Below are positions 1-7,501 of a DNA stretch of 36,467 nucleotides, piece after piece (within the stretch, counting starts at the first letter, position 1; every line of letters begins with the position of its first letter). A program made the translations under genes and the position numbers. Source of the stretch: an uncultured Clostridia bacterium (GTDB taxonomy: Bacteria > Bacillota > Clostridia > TANB77 > CAG-508); contig CANQRY010000013.1 in assembly GCA_947626335.1 (NCBI GenBank), positions 1 through 36,467 on the forward strand, in the 5' to 3' direction. The notes below the pieces were generated by a model. The model was given only the letters and a program-made list of their open reading frames with translations, made no database searches and was not told the DNA's origin.

Positions 1-27
1 ATGTTTTTTCAATATATTTTTAGAAAA

Positions 28-67
28 AATTAATGTAGGTAATTTTTATATTTTGCCTACATTAATT
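28..67. terminator. Inverted-repeat terminator at left edge
   Basis: AATTAATGTAGG (28-39) pairs perfectly with CCTACATTAATT (56-67) around an AT-rich loop. An A-tract lies to the left and a T-rich stretch follows, so it could end transcription in either direction. Confidence 0.6.
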
Positions 68-248
68 TTACACTTACAATGGCTTGACCTTTCTTGCTTT
101 TAAAAAATTACACTTTTTTGCTTATGTTTTAAAACTATTCTTATTACTATATTATATGCCAGCTTGTACCAAATTATGAAAATTTTTCATATTTTTCAAA
201 ATTTTTTTCATATATTAAATGATTTTTATGCATAGAATAGAAATATAT

Positions 249-281
249 TGTTTTTTTAATTTTTTTATGCTAATATATAAT
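249..281 (+). promoter_or_regulatory. Possible sigma-A promoter for lemA-htpX
   Basis: TTGTTT (249-254) lies 16 bases before TAATAT (271-276). An overlapping TATAAT is at 276-281. The region is so AT-rich that chance matches are likely, so this is tentative. Confidence 0.3.
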
Positions 282-310
282 TAGTTTAAAAATAAAAAGG
301 AGTGAATTTT

Positions 311-865
311 ATGTGGTGGATTATTTTAGGTATTGTTATATTAGTTATTGTAGCAATTATAGCTCTATACAATAGTTTAATAACATTAAGACAACGCGTA
401 AAAAATGCTTGGAGTCAAATTGATGTTCAATTACAAAGAAGATTTGATTTAATTCCTAATTTAGTAGAATGTGTTAGAGGTTATATGGAGCATGAGAAAG
501 ATACTTTAACTAAAGTTACTGAACTTCGTACTTCTTGGGCAAATGCTCAAACAGTTAGTGAAAAAGCAAAATTAGATAATGAATTATCTGGTGCATTAAA
601 AACTATTATGGCTGTTTCAGAAGGCTATCCAGATTTAAAAGCTAATCAAAACTTTTCTGAATTACAAGAAGAATTAAGAAATACTGAAAATAAAATTTCT
701 TATTCTAGACAATTTTACAATGATAGTGTTACTAGATATAACACAAAAATAGAGCTATTTCCTTCTAGTATAATTGCTTCTATGTTTCATTTTACACCTG
801 AGACTTTATTTGCAGCTGAAAGCGACGAAGCTAGAAAAAATGTAAAAGTTGATTTTAGTAAATAA
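311..865 (+). CDS. lemA: LemA family membrane protein
   Basis: Small inner-membrane protein of the LemA family, 184 residues, normal for the family. Residues about 2-22 form one hydrophobic segment, followed by a helical domain with the family signature of polar helices around RVKNAWSQIDVQLQRRFDLI and NLVE. Its biochemical role is not established. In many bacteria lemA lies beside htpX, as here, which suggests a link to membrane-protein quality control. I chose the ATG at 311 rather than the in-frame GTG at 302, because AAAAAGGAG at 295-303 gives correct spacing to 311, while the GTG overlaps that site. A hairpin separates it from htpX, so htpX expression may be partly attenuated. Confidence 0.93.
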   Translation: MWWIILGIVILVIVAIIALYNSLITLRQRVKNAWSQIDVQLQRRFDLIPNLVECVRGYMEHEKDTLTKVTELRTSWANAQTVSEKAKLDNELSGALKTIMAVSEGYPDLKANQNFSELQEELRNTENKISYSRQFYNDSVTRYNTKIELFPSSIIASMFHFTPETLFAAESDEARKNVKVDFSK

Positions 866-874
866 CAATTTTAA

Positions 875-912
875 ATAATATGCTTTTTTTGCACCATAAA
901 AAGCATATTATT
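875..912 (+). terminator. Hairpin between lemA and htpX
   Basis: AATAATATGCTTTT and AAAAGCATATTATT form a near-perfect stem right after the lemA stop codon. The trailing T-run is weak, so it may be a partial terminator or an mRNA-stabilising 3' hairpin rather than a full stop. Confidence 0.45.
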
Positions 913-939
913 TGTTTAAGTTAGAAGGTGATTTTAATA

Positions 940-1851
940 ATGTATGAAGATATTACAAAAAATAAAATAAAAACTGGCGTTATAATTGGAATTTTTATAT
1001 TACTTATAACTTTAATTGTATATTATATTTGTATGGCATTTGATTTAGGCGGAGTTTCTATTGTAATTGCACTTGTAGTTTCAATTATATCTGCTTGGTC
1101 TTCTTATTATTATAGTGATAAAATTATTTTATCTTTGAATAAAGCAAGACCTGCTACTCATGAAGAAGACCAAAAATTAGTAAATATTTTAGATGCTTTA
1201 ATGGTTTCTTCTGGGCTTGATGCAAGACCTAGATTATATGTTGTAGAAGATGATCAGCCAAACGCTTTTGCCACTGGTAGAAACCCTAAAAATGCTATTA
1301 TTTGTGTTACAACCGCGTTACTTGAAAAACTTGATTATTATGAGTTAGAAGGTGTAATTGCACATGAACTTTCTCATATTAAAAATTATGATATTCGTTT
1401 ATCTGCAGTTGTAACTGTTATGGTAGGATTAGTTGTTATGCTTTCTGATTGGGTTTCTAGAATGCTTTTTTGGGGCGGAGGAAGAAGTAGCCGTGATGAT
1501 AACGATAATGGCGGTGGAAACGCAATTTTAATGATTATTGGACTAATTGCTGTTATTTTAGCACCTATATTTGGCCAGTTAATGAAACTTGCAATTTCTA
1601 GAAAAAGAGAATTTTTGGCAGATGCTACTGCTGTTGAGTTCACTCGTAACCCAGATGGACTAATTTCAGCACTAGAAAAGTTAGAATCAGACCCAAATCA
1701 ATTAAAAACTGCTAATAATTCTACTGCTCATATGTATATTATTAATCCTTTTAGAGCAAATTTAAATGATGGAAAGAAAAAGAAAAGTAATATTTGGTCT
1801 ACTCACCCTTCTACAGAAGCTAGAATTGAAGCTTTAAGAAATTTAAAATAA
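940..1851 (+). CDS. htpX: HtpX-like M48 family membrane metalloprotease
   Basis: Zinc metalloprotease of the HtpX/M48B family, 303 residues, expected to degrade misfolded membrane proteins. Two N-terminal membrane segments (about residues 12-32 and 37-55) are followed by the catalytic helix HELSHIKNYD (HExxH at about 142-146), two further hydrophobic segments around residues 155-215 with a glycine-rich cytoplasmic loop between them (GGGRSSRDDNDNGGGN), and REFLADATA, which carries the third zinc ligand Glu. The C-terminal STHPSTEARIEAL motif is also typical. AGAAGGTG (923-930) gives good spacing to ATG 940, so the earlier in-frame GTG at 928 is rejected. It lies downstream of lemA, a common pairing. 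Confidence 0.95.
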   Translation: MYEDITKNKIKTGVIIGIFILLITLIVYYICMAFDLGGVSIVIALVVSIISAWSSYYYSDKIILSLNKARPATHEEDQKLVNILDALMVSSGLDARPRLYVVEDDQPNAFATGRNPKNAIICVTTALLEKLDYYELEGVIAHELSHIKNYDIRLSAVVTVMVGLVVMLSDWVSRMLFWGGGRSSRDDNDNGGGNAILMIIGLIAVILAPIFGQLMKLAISRKREFLADATAVEFTRNPDGLISALEKLESDPNQLKTANNSTAHMYIINPFRANLNDGKKKKSNIWSTHPSTEARIEALRNLK

Positions 1852-1861
1852 GTATATAGAA

Positions 1862-1898
1862 AAACTGCATACCAATTAAGATATGCAGTTTATTTTTT
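1862..1898. terminator. Bidirectional terminator between htpX and the pilin-Hint gene
   Basis: AAACTGCATA (1862-1871) pairs with TATGCAGTTT (1882-1891), followed by ATTTTTTAG on the plus strand. The A-run on the left gives a T-run on the minus strand. It sits between the convergent ends of htpX and the prepilin-like gene. Confidence 0.8.
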
Positions 1899-1911
1899 AG
1901 TTTTAATGCTT

Positions 1912-3129
1912 TTAATATGACCCTTGTACTAATGTTCCATTTGCAAAATAATTGTTTACTTTTTGTCCATCTTTTGATTCTATTGCAAAATCATAACAAT
2001 CTTCTAAGCCTTTATATTCTTCTATATTAGTTAATGTTTTCCAACCATTTTCTGTTTTTACTTTATCTCCTACTTGTGGTGTTTCATAACCATTTCTATT
2101 TGTTAATGATCTCCATCCTTCTTGTGTATATATTGGGTGATAATCTGTTGCTTCTAAATAGCTTCCGTCATCAAAAGTATATTTTACAAAGTTTGTTGCA
2201 TCTTTATGAATATATACTTTTGATACTGTTCCTAATCTCACCTCATTTGTTGTAAAGTCAAAGTAAGCTAGGTTTTGTCCTTCTTGAATTTCTTTTGCTA
2301 ATATTGTTTTACCATCTAGAGAAGTTAATAATTGTGAATCCGGCATTATGCACTCTGCGTTAAGAGTAAAATACATCTGAGCTTTAACTTCATCGTCAGG
2401 GTCCAACGTATAACCCCCCGCAGGAAGAGAATATAGATACCCTTTCTTATAATTAACATACTCCTTATCTCCACTACTTACGGAGCTGAACAAATCAGGA
2501 TATTTCGCGATTACATCTCTCCATGTTGATCCTTCCTCAATTTGATAACTAGTACCATCTTCTATTTCAAATGTAATCGTTTTCTTTGATTCTGTTACAC
2601 CAGTATCATTTAAATTACCTATTACTTTTCCATTTCCACTTTTATCATAGTATACTACACTATAAGTTTTTACATTTTTGCTTTCTTCTGCTAATTGTAC
2701 CATTTTTATGCTTGCTAATCTTGTTGTGTTTGCTGCTACTTTTCCGTTCTCTTCTAAAACATATATGTCTTTTTTATTTTCAAAGGTTCCTTTTCCTGTT
2801 GATAATTCGGTTCCTAATAAGTTTTTTACATTTATTACATTATTTCCGTCTATTATTTGTTTTGTTTTTAAATAATCTATTAGACTTAGACTTGTGTTAT
2901 TTCCTATATTTTCCATGAAGCAATTTGAAGCTTCTAGTTGAAGTGCGTCTGCTATTTGTGCATTGTCTTGGGCTAGTGCTGCTTCTTTTGCCATGTTTAA
3001 AATTCCGCCATCATCTAGCACAAATGTTATGGTTACTCCTGCTAATATTAGAAGTACTACTATGGTGACAACTAAAGCAATTAAGGTTATACCTTTTTCT
3101 CCTTTACTCCTTAAACTTTTAATTTTCAT
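1912..3129 (-). CDS. Prepilin-like surface protein with C-terminal Hint (hedgehog/intein) domain
   Basis: 405 residues. The N-terminus (KGITLIALVVTIVVLLILAG, residues 12-31) is a class III/type IV prepilin-like signal with a cleavage site after Gly13. The usual Glu at mature position 5 is Ala. Residues about 45-250 are a pilin-like head with no family I can name. From Cys260 to the end lies a Hint domain: block A begins with Cys260 (CIMPDSQLL), a TxxH block is at Thr328-His331 (TDYHPIYT), and a final block reads NNYFANGTLVQ. The C-terminal His-Asn pair used for intein splicing is absent (VQGSY), so N-terminal thioester cleavage or transfer is more likely than splicing. Codons 195-263 have clearly higher GC than the rest. 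No other pilus gene is nearby. AAGGAGG at 3141-3147 serves ATG 3129. Confidence 0.85.
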   Translation of the reverse strand: MKIKSLRSKGEKGITLIALVVTIVVLLILAGVTITFVLDDGGILNMAKEAALAQDNAQIADALQLEASNCFMENIGNNTSLSLIDYLKTKQIIDGNNVINVKNLLGTELSTGKGTFENKKDIYVLEENGKVAANTTRLASIKMVQLAEESKNVKTYSVVYYDKSGNGKVIGNLNDTGVTESKKTITFEIEDGTSYQIEEGSTWRDVIAKYPDLFSSVSSGDKEYVNYKKGYLYSLPAGGYTLDPDDEVKAQMYFTLNAECIMPDSQLLTSLDGKTILAKEIQEGQNLAYFDFTTNEVRLGTVSKVYIHKDATNFVKYTFDDGSYLEATDYHPIYTQEGWRSLTNRNGYETPQVGDKVKTENGWKTLTNIEEYKGLEDCYDFAIESKDGQKVNNYFANGTLVQGSY

Positions 3130-3184
3130 TCTTTATTTTTCCTCCTTCTCTTTTGTTCTTATTTTTCATTTAAGCTTTAACCTA

Positions 3185-3213
3185 ATTTAATCATACTTCT
3201 AGTTATTAGTCAA
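3185..3213 (-). promoter_or_regulatory. Sigma-A-like promoter of the pilin-Hint gene
   Basis: On the minus strand TTGACT (3208-3213) is followed after 17 bases by TTAAAT (3185-3190), about 55 bases before the ATG. The -35 is close to consensus; the -10 is weaker. Confidence 0.5.
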
Positions 3214-3296
3214 GGAGTTTTTGTTTATTGTTTATATAAAAAATCATAATTTTTTGAGTCTTAAAATTTTAGTATATATTTAAATTATTATGAAAG

Positions 3297-4079
3297 TTAA
3301 AGTTCAAATATTGTTTTGGCATTTTGGTAGGTTGCATTTGCTACTTGTTCTAGCTCTAAGTTTTTTACTTCAGCTATTTTTTGTGCCATGTATATTACAT
3401 TTGCTGAATTGTTACGTGTTCCTCGTTTTGGCTCTGGTGCTAAATATGGGCTATCTGTCTCTATTAAAATTCTATCTAACGGAACAATACTTATGACCTC
3501 GTTTGCATTTTTTGAGTTTTTAAAAGTAATTGGTCCTGCAAATGAAATGTAAAATCCTAGTTTTAAACCTTCTTTAATTAGCTCTAAATTTAATGGACAG
3601 CAGTGAAATACTCCCCTTTTATTAGATATAATTTCATTTTTTAATATATTTATTGTATCAGATATTGCATCTCTTGTATGTATTACAATTGGTAAATTTA
3701 AATTATTGCTAAGTTCTATTTGTTTTTTAAAAACTTGTTTTTGTAATTCTTTATTTTCTTTGTTCCAATAGTAGTCTAACCCAATTTCTCCTATTGCAAC
3801 TACTTTTTCTTGTTTTGCTAGTGGTTCTAGCTTTTTTAAATTATTATTTAAATCTTCTTCTGTTTTTATTTCTTCAATGTCATTTGGTGATATTCCACAT
3901 GTTGCATAAATAAAGTCATGTGTATTTGCAATTTCTACAGCCTTTTCAGATGACTCTAAGCTGTAACCTGCACATACTAATTTAGTAATACCACTTTTAT
4001 ATACTTCATTTAAAACTTGCTCTCTATCTGCTTTAAATTTTTCGTCATTATAATGAGAATGTGAATCAAAAAATTCCAT
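3297..4079 (-). CDS. tatD: TatD family metal-dependent hydrolase (DNase)
   Basis: TIM-barrel metallohydrolase of the TatD family, 260 residues, the usual length. It begins with the metal-binding FDSHSHYND (Asp5, His7, His9). It also has GEIGLDYYW with the bridging Glu, VIHTRDA with a His, GVFHCCPLN with a His, and the signature ETDSPYLAPEPKRGTRN with the final Asp. Family members act as 3'-5' exonucleases or DNases in DNA repair and turnover. The next gene upstream is acpS, 40 bases away in the same direction, so the two may be co-transcribed. AAGGAAGG near 4092-4099 is the likely ribosome binding site. Confidence 0.95.
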   Translation of the reverse strand: MEFFDSHSHYNDEKFKADREQVLNEVYKSGITKLVCAGYSLESSEKAVEIANTHDFIYATCGISPNDIEEIKTEEDLNNNLKKLEPLAKQEKVVAIGEIGLDYYWNKENKELQKQVFKKQIELSNNLNLPIVIHTRDAISDTINILKNEIISNKRGVFHCCPLNLELIKEGLKLGFYISFAGPITFKNSKNANEVISIVPLDRILIETDSPYLAPEPKRGTRNNSANVIYMAQKIAEVKNLELEQVANATYQNAKTIFEL

Positions 4080-4119
4080 AATTAATTTCAGCCTTCCTTA
4101 GATACAAATTATTTTTCAA

Positions 4120-4494
4120 CTATTCAAATAATACTGTAAAACTTGCTACTGCATATTCTTTTAAGTGTGAAATGCTTAAGTCCATATTTAGAATTTTGCT
4201 AAGTTTTAGCCTTTTTAAGTTTACAACTGGTTTTCCACTTGGCTCATTTTGTATTTCTATTTTATTTAAAATATCGTCTTCTTCTTGTAAAATTTCAGAA
4301 GAAATTGCCTTAAAAATTGCTTCTTTTGCTGCAAATCTTGCTGCATAGTGTTGGTACTGCATAGTTTTTTTGCTACTGCAATATTTAATTTCTCCTTCAG
4401 TGTATACTTTTTTTAAAAAAGCTTCTCCTTGTTTTTCTATGGCTTCTTTAATTCTTGCAACTTCTATTATGTCTATACCGGTTTGTATTTTCAT
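4120..4494 (-). CDS. acpS: Holo-[acyl-carrier-protein] synthase
   Basis: Transfers the 4'-phosphopantetheine arm of coenzyme A to the serine of acyl carrier protein, activating it for fatty-acid synthesis. The protein has 124 residues, normal for AcpS. It shows the two conserved metal/CoA motifs: GIDIIEVARI near the start (Asp8) and ARFAAKEAIFKA (Glu58), plus ISHLKEYAVA near the end. AGGAGA at 4501-4506 gives 6-base spacing to ATG 4494. It reads toward tatD. A terminator directly upstream (4517-4551) separates it from the preceding unknown gene, so its own promoter must lie in a very short space or inside that gene's end. Confidence 0.95.
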   Translation of the reverse strand: MKIQTGIDIIEVARIKEAIEKQGEAFLKKVYTEGEIKYCSSKKTMQYQHYAARFAAKEAIFKAISSEILQEEDDILNKIEIQNEPSGKPVVNLKRLKLSKILNMDLSISHLKEYAVASFTVLFE

Positions 4495-4516
4495 TTTATT
4501 TCTCCTTTAAGTCTTT

Positions 4517-4551
4517 AAAAATAGGCATCTTCTTTTTTATATGCCTATTTT
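4517..4551 (-). terminator. Terminator of the unknown tail-anchored gene
   Basis: AAAATAGGCAT (4518-4528) pairs with ATGCCTATTTT (4541-4551). Read on the minus strand, the stem abuts the TGA stop of the upstream gene and ends in a T-run. Confidence 0.75.
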
Positions 4552-5780
4552 CATTTGAATTTTAAAATTATATTTATAATGTTTATAATTATTATAATAG
4601 AAATTATAGCTATTATCCATTTATTATGTTTATTTACTTTTTCTATTTGATATTCTTTATATAATAAATCATACTTGCTTTTTAGCTTATTAAAAGTATC
4701 TTCTAAATCTTGTGCTATTCTGTAATATTTTTCTAGTACAAGTCCTTTAATATCGTTTGTTACCTCATAAATCCATTTTTTTCTTGCAAATTCTATAAAT
4801 TCATATTGCGCTTTTATGAAGCTTTTAGGCCTAGAAAATTCATAATTTAATTTTTTTAAATATATTTTTTGATGTAAATCATATATAAAGTGGTATAACT
4901 GCTCATTTTCATACTTAAATAATAGATTTGTATAATTTTTTATATTACTTGCAGATGTAAGTAACATTGTGCTATTACCAGAAAATCCATAATATAAATA
5001 TTTTTCTTTATATACAAGTTCTTTTTTTGATGTAGCATCATCTGTTTGCTCACTTGCTGGCATAATATAATAATATTTTTCAAATTCTTTTTCTAATAAT
5101 TTTAAATCTGTATTTTCGTTCCAGCTGTTTTGTTCTAAACAAGCATAGCCATAAGTAATTAACCTATCTGTGTCTAGGTTTATTTGTTTTGCAAGTAAGT
5201 TTTGCCCTGTAATATTTTTTAAAAATGTACTAAAGTTTTGCATGTTATTTAATTTTTCTGTTTGAATTTTAATGTTTTCATATTCTTTGGTATGACCTAT
5301 TTTTGATTGTATATCTCTAAATTTATAATTAAAGTTTAAAACATTTGCAAAGCTATCATTTTGGCTTAATGTTGTTTTTATTAATAAAAAGCAAACTCCT
5401 GTAGAAAAGCAAATTATTTCGCATTTGGTTATGTCAAAAAATATTCCGCCTTGCTCTCCTATTTTTGCTGGTATATCTTGCTGCAAGTTATATTCAAAAA
5501 ATACTGAGGGCTTATTAGATAATACATTTGCTTTCATTTTTGTATCAAGTTTTTCATAGTTTTTTATTTGTGTTGGCCCTAAATCTAATGTCCAAAAAAT
5601 GCTATCTTTTATTTCGGGCATAAAGTATGAGTCAATTTCTACATCTTTTTTTCTATCAAATATTTTTAATTTACATTGTTTTTTCTTTAATAATCCATAT
5701 AAATAATTTGAATATTTTTCTTTCTCTACTAAATATGGATATATAAAGTACGTATATTGATACTTAGTCTTTAGTTCCAT
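4551..5780 (-). CDS. Unknown 409-residue protein with C-terminal membrane anchor
   Basis: I do not recognise this family. Most of the protein is soluble-looking, with aromatic and lysine-rich stretches. Residues about 320-385 are predicted helical and charged (around RKKWIYEVTNDIKGLVLEKY and the following LEDTFNKLKSKYDLLYKEY), ending in one strongly hydrophobic segment (about 388-406, IIAIISIIIIINIINIIL) and a short FK tail. There is no signal peptide, so the body should be cytosolic and the tail membrane-embedded. A long helix before a terminal membrane segment recalls CorA-like transporters, but there is only one membrane span and no GMN motif, so I do not assign it. It lies downstream of the WG-repeat gene (gap about 33 bases), ends in TGA and has its own terminator. 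Confidence 0.7.
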   Translation of the reverse strand: MELKTKYQYTYFIYPYLVEKEKYSNYLYGLLKKKQCKLKIFDRKKDVEIDSYFMPEIKDSIFWTLDLGPTQIKNYEKLDTKMKANVLSNKPSVFFEYNLQQDIPAKIGEQGGIFFDITKCEIICFSTGVCFLLIKTTLSQNDSFANVLNFNYKFRDIQSKIGHTKEYENIKIQTEKLNNMQNFSTFLKNITGQNLLAKQINLDTDRLITYGYACLEQNSWNENTDLKLLEKEFEKYYYIMPASEQTDDATSKKELVYKEKYLYYGFSGNSTMLLTSASNIKNYTNLLFKYENEQLYHFIYDLHQKIYLKKLNYEFSRPKSFIKAQYEFIEFARKKWIYEVTNDIKGLVLEKYYRIAQDLEDTFNKLKSKYDLLYKEYQIEKVNKHNKWIIAIISIIIIINIINIILKFK

Positions 5781-5813
5781 TATATCTCCTTATTTTAATT
5801 AGGCTTTTGGCCA

Positions 5814-7337
5814 TTATTTATCTGTATAGTAATTTAAATTTAGGTCTTGTCCTATGTGCCATTTATTTATAAACTCTACCATTATGCTGTTATCTAGGTT
5901 ATATGCAGGTGTAATTACTTCTTTTCCTTTTGAGTTTATAGATCCCCATAAGCCGCCTTTTTTAACACTTGCATAACCAAATTCGTTTTGCTCTGTAGCA
6001 TCTTCGTAAATATAATCTACTACAACTACTCCTTCTTTGTTTACATAGCCATATTTTCCATCTTTTTTATCTAAGAAAAGAGTATTAGTTGTTAATAATT
6101 CTCTATTTGTTTTTTCTTCAAATTTAAAGTTATAGTATTTATATTCTTCGTTTGTTCTAATTTTCATGTAGCCACTAGCTACATTAATATCTGATAAAAT
6201 TCCAGATACTTTTACTGTAAAATCATTTCCTATAAAGTCTGAATTTACACTATTAGATTTATTTGCTTCGAAAAATCCTGCATCTGCTCTATAAATAAGT
6301 GATTCATATTCTGGCTTAATCATTGTTTCCCCTGCTAAATTTATAACACCATATTTATTTTTTTCTTTAAATATATAATTACTATCAAATGCATAACTCA
6401 TATCTTGATATTTTGGTGCTATTTTAGTTTCTCCGCTTATTGCAAGTATTCCGTATTTACCGCCTTTACTAACAACTACATTTTCACCATTTATTGAAAT
6501 AGCATTATCAAATTTTCCTTTTAAATATACTTTAGAGTCTTTATCTACTATTTCCCATGAATCTTTTTCTTTTACTACATAATAACCATTTCCATAAATA
6601 GATTTTATACTATCGTATTTTGTTTCAAGTACTGGTATTCTATCGCGCCCAATAACTCCCATTTTTTTATTAGTATCTGTAACTATGTAACCGTTTTCAT
6701 ATTTATCTGAAATTGGAGAAATTTTTGCATATTTGGGTTCTATAATAATTGATCCTATGTTATCTGCTAATCCAAATTTTCCTTCTTTTTCTATTAAAAA
6801 GCTTCTTTGTACTCCTTTTAGAGCCTCAATAGAATCATATTCACAATTTAAAAGGCTTGTTCCTTTAAAGTCTACTAAACCGTATTTGTTATCTTTTTTT
6901 ACCAATAATATATCATCTTCGTACCAAACATTATTGCTACTATCATGATTTTCTAATGCTAAAACCTCGTCATAACCTGTAACTATTTCTTCACCTTTAC
7001 TATTTATTGCTTTTGTTTTATATGTATTTTTATTATAGTCTACGTCATAAGTGCATAAAAATACTTCTTTGGTGTTATCTGGAATAATAATTGCTTCATC
7101 ATATTCTGGATTAATAACTATTTCTCCTTTTGAATTTATTACTCCCCATTTTTCATCTGTATATACTGCAAAATATTTAGTTGTAACAGTTTTTTCTTCT
7201 ACTTTTGCACTTCCACTAAATATTTTTTTTGCTTCTACTATAGCCATAATAATTACTGCAAAAACTATAATTACTGCAATTACTTTTTTTATGTTTAATT
7301 TTGGCTCTGAATCATATCTTCTTCCTCTACTACTCAT
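5814..7337 (-). CDS. WG-repeat membrane-anchored protein
   Basis: 507 residues. A basic N-terminus (SSRGRRYDSEPKLNIKK) leads into one membrane segment (about residues 18-36), with the rest probably outside the cell. The outer part is a string of WG/KWG-type beta repeats, each with a core like KWGVINSKGEIVINPEYDEA, KYGLVDFKGTSLLNCEYDSI, KFGLADNIGSIIIEPKYAKI, KYGILAISGETKIAPKYQDM, KYGVINLAGETMIKPEYESL and, near the end, LWGSINSKGKEVITPAYN: about 9-10 repeats in all. WG-repeat proteins are widespread in Firmicutes and Bacteroidetes, and their function is mostly unknown; binding of carbohydrate or protein ligands at the envelope is a guess. It is followed closely by the unknown tail-anchored gene. 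Confidence 0.88.
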   Translation of the reverse strand: MSSRGRRYDSEPKLNIKKVIAVIIVFAVIIMAIVEAKKIFSGSAKVEEKTVTTKYFAVYTDEKWGVINSKGEIVINPEYDEAIIIPDNTKEVFLCTYDVDYNKNTYKTKAINSKGEEIVTGYDEVLALENHDSSNNVWYEDDILLVKKDNKYGLVDFKGTSLLNCEYDSIEALKGVQRSFLIEKEGKFGLADNIGSIIIEPKYAKISPISDKYENGYIVTDTNKKMGVIGRDRIPVLETKYDSIKSIYGNGYYVVKEKDSWEIVDKDSKVYLKGKFDNAISINGENVVVSKGGKYGILAISGETKIAPKYQDMSYAFDSNYIFKEKNKYGVINLAGETMIKPEYESLIYRADAGFFEANKSNSVNSDFIGNDFTVKVSGILSDINVASGYMKIRTNEEYKYYNFKFEEKTNRELLTTNTLFLDKKDGKYGYVNKEGVVVVDYIYEDATEQNEFGYASVKKGGLWGSINSKGKEVITPAYNLDNSIMVEFINKWHIGQDLNLNYYTDK

Positions 7338-7377
7338 GCGTTTTTTACCTCCACTAAAGAAATTATATAAAATTTCA

Positions 7378-7425
7378 TTAAAAAATGATATAGTACTAGT
7401 TATTTTAATAACTATACTATATCAT
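7378..7425 (-). terminator. Terminator of spoIIE
   Basis: ATGATATAGTA plus TAGTTATT (7385-7404, one bulged C) pairs with AATAACTA plus TACTATATCAT (7407-7425) around a two-base loop. On the minus strand a run of T follows. The stem is 19 bp and lies about 75 bases after the spoIIE stop. Confidence 0.75.
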
Positions 7426-7501
7426 ATTTATACATATTATGACAAGAATTTTAACATATTTATATTTTATTTTCTAAAAATCTTAAATCAAAAGTTAAAA
7501 T

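Larger units (their letters stand above)
1..310. other. AT-rich intergenic region upstream of lemA
   Basis: No gene is visible in these 310 bases. The left end holds an inverted repeat that looks like a bidirectional terminator (28-67), so whatever lies to the left is probably a separate unit. The rest is very AT-rich, with short palindromes such as ATGAAAATTTTTCAT near 175, a possible promoter (249-281) and the lemA ribosome binding site AAAAAGGAG (295-303). Confidence 0.6.

Noticed and set aside
302..310. GTG at 302 as the lemA start, and GTG at 928 as the htpX start
   Set aside because: Both overlap the ribosome binding site that serves the later ATG (311 and 940).
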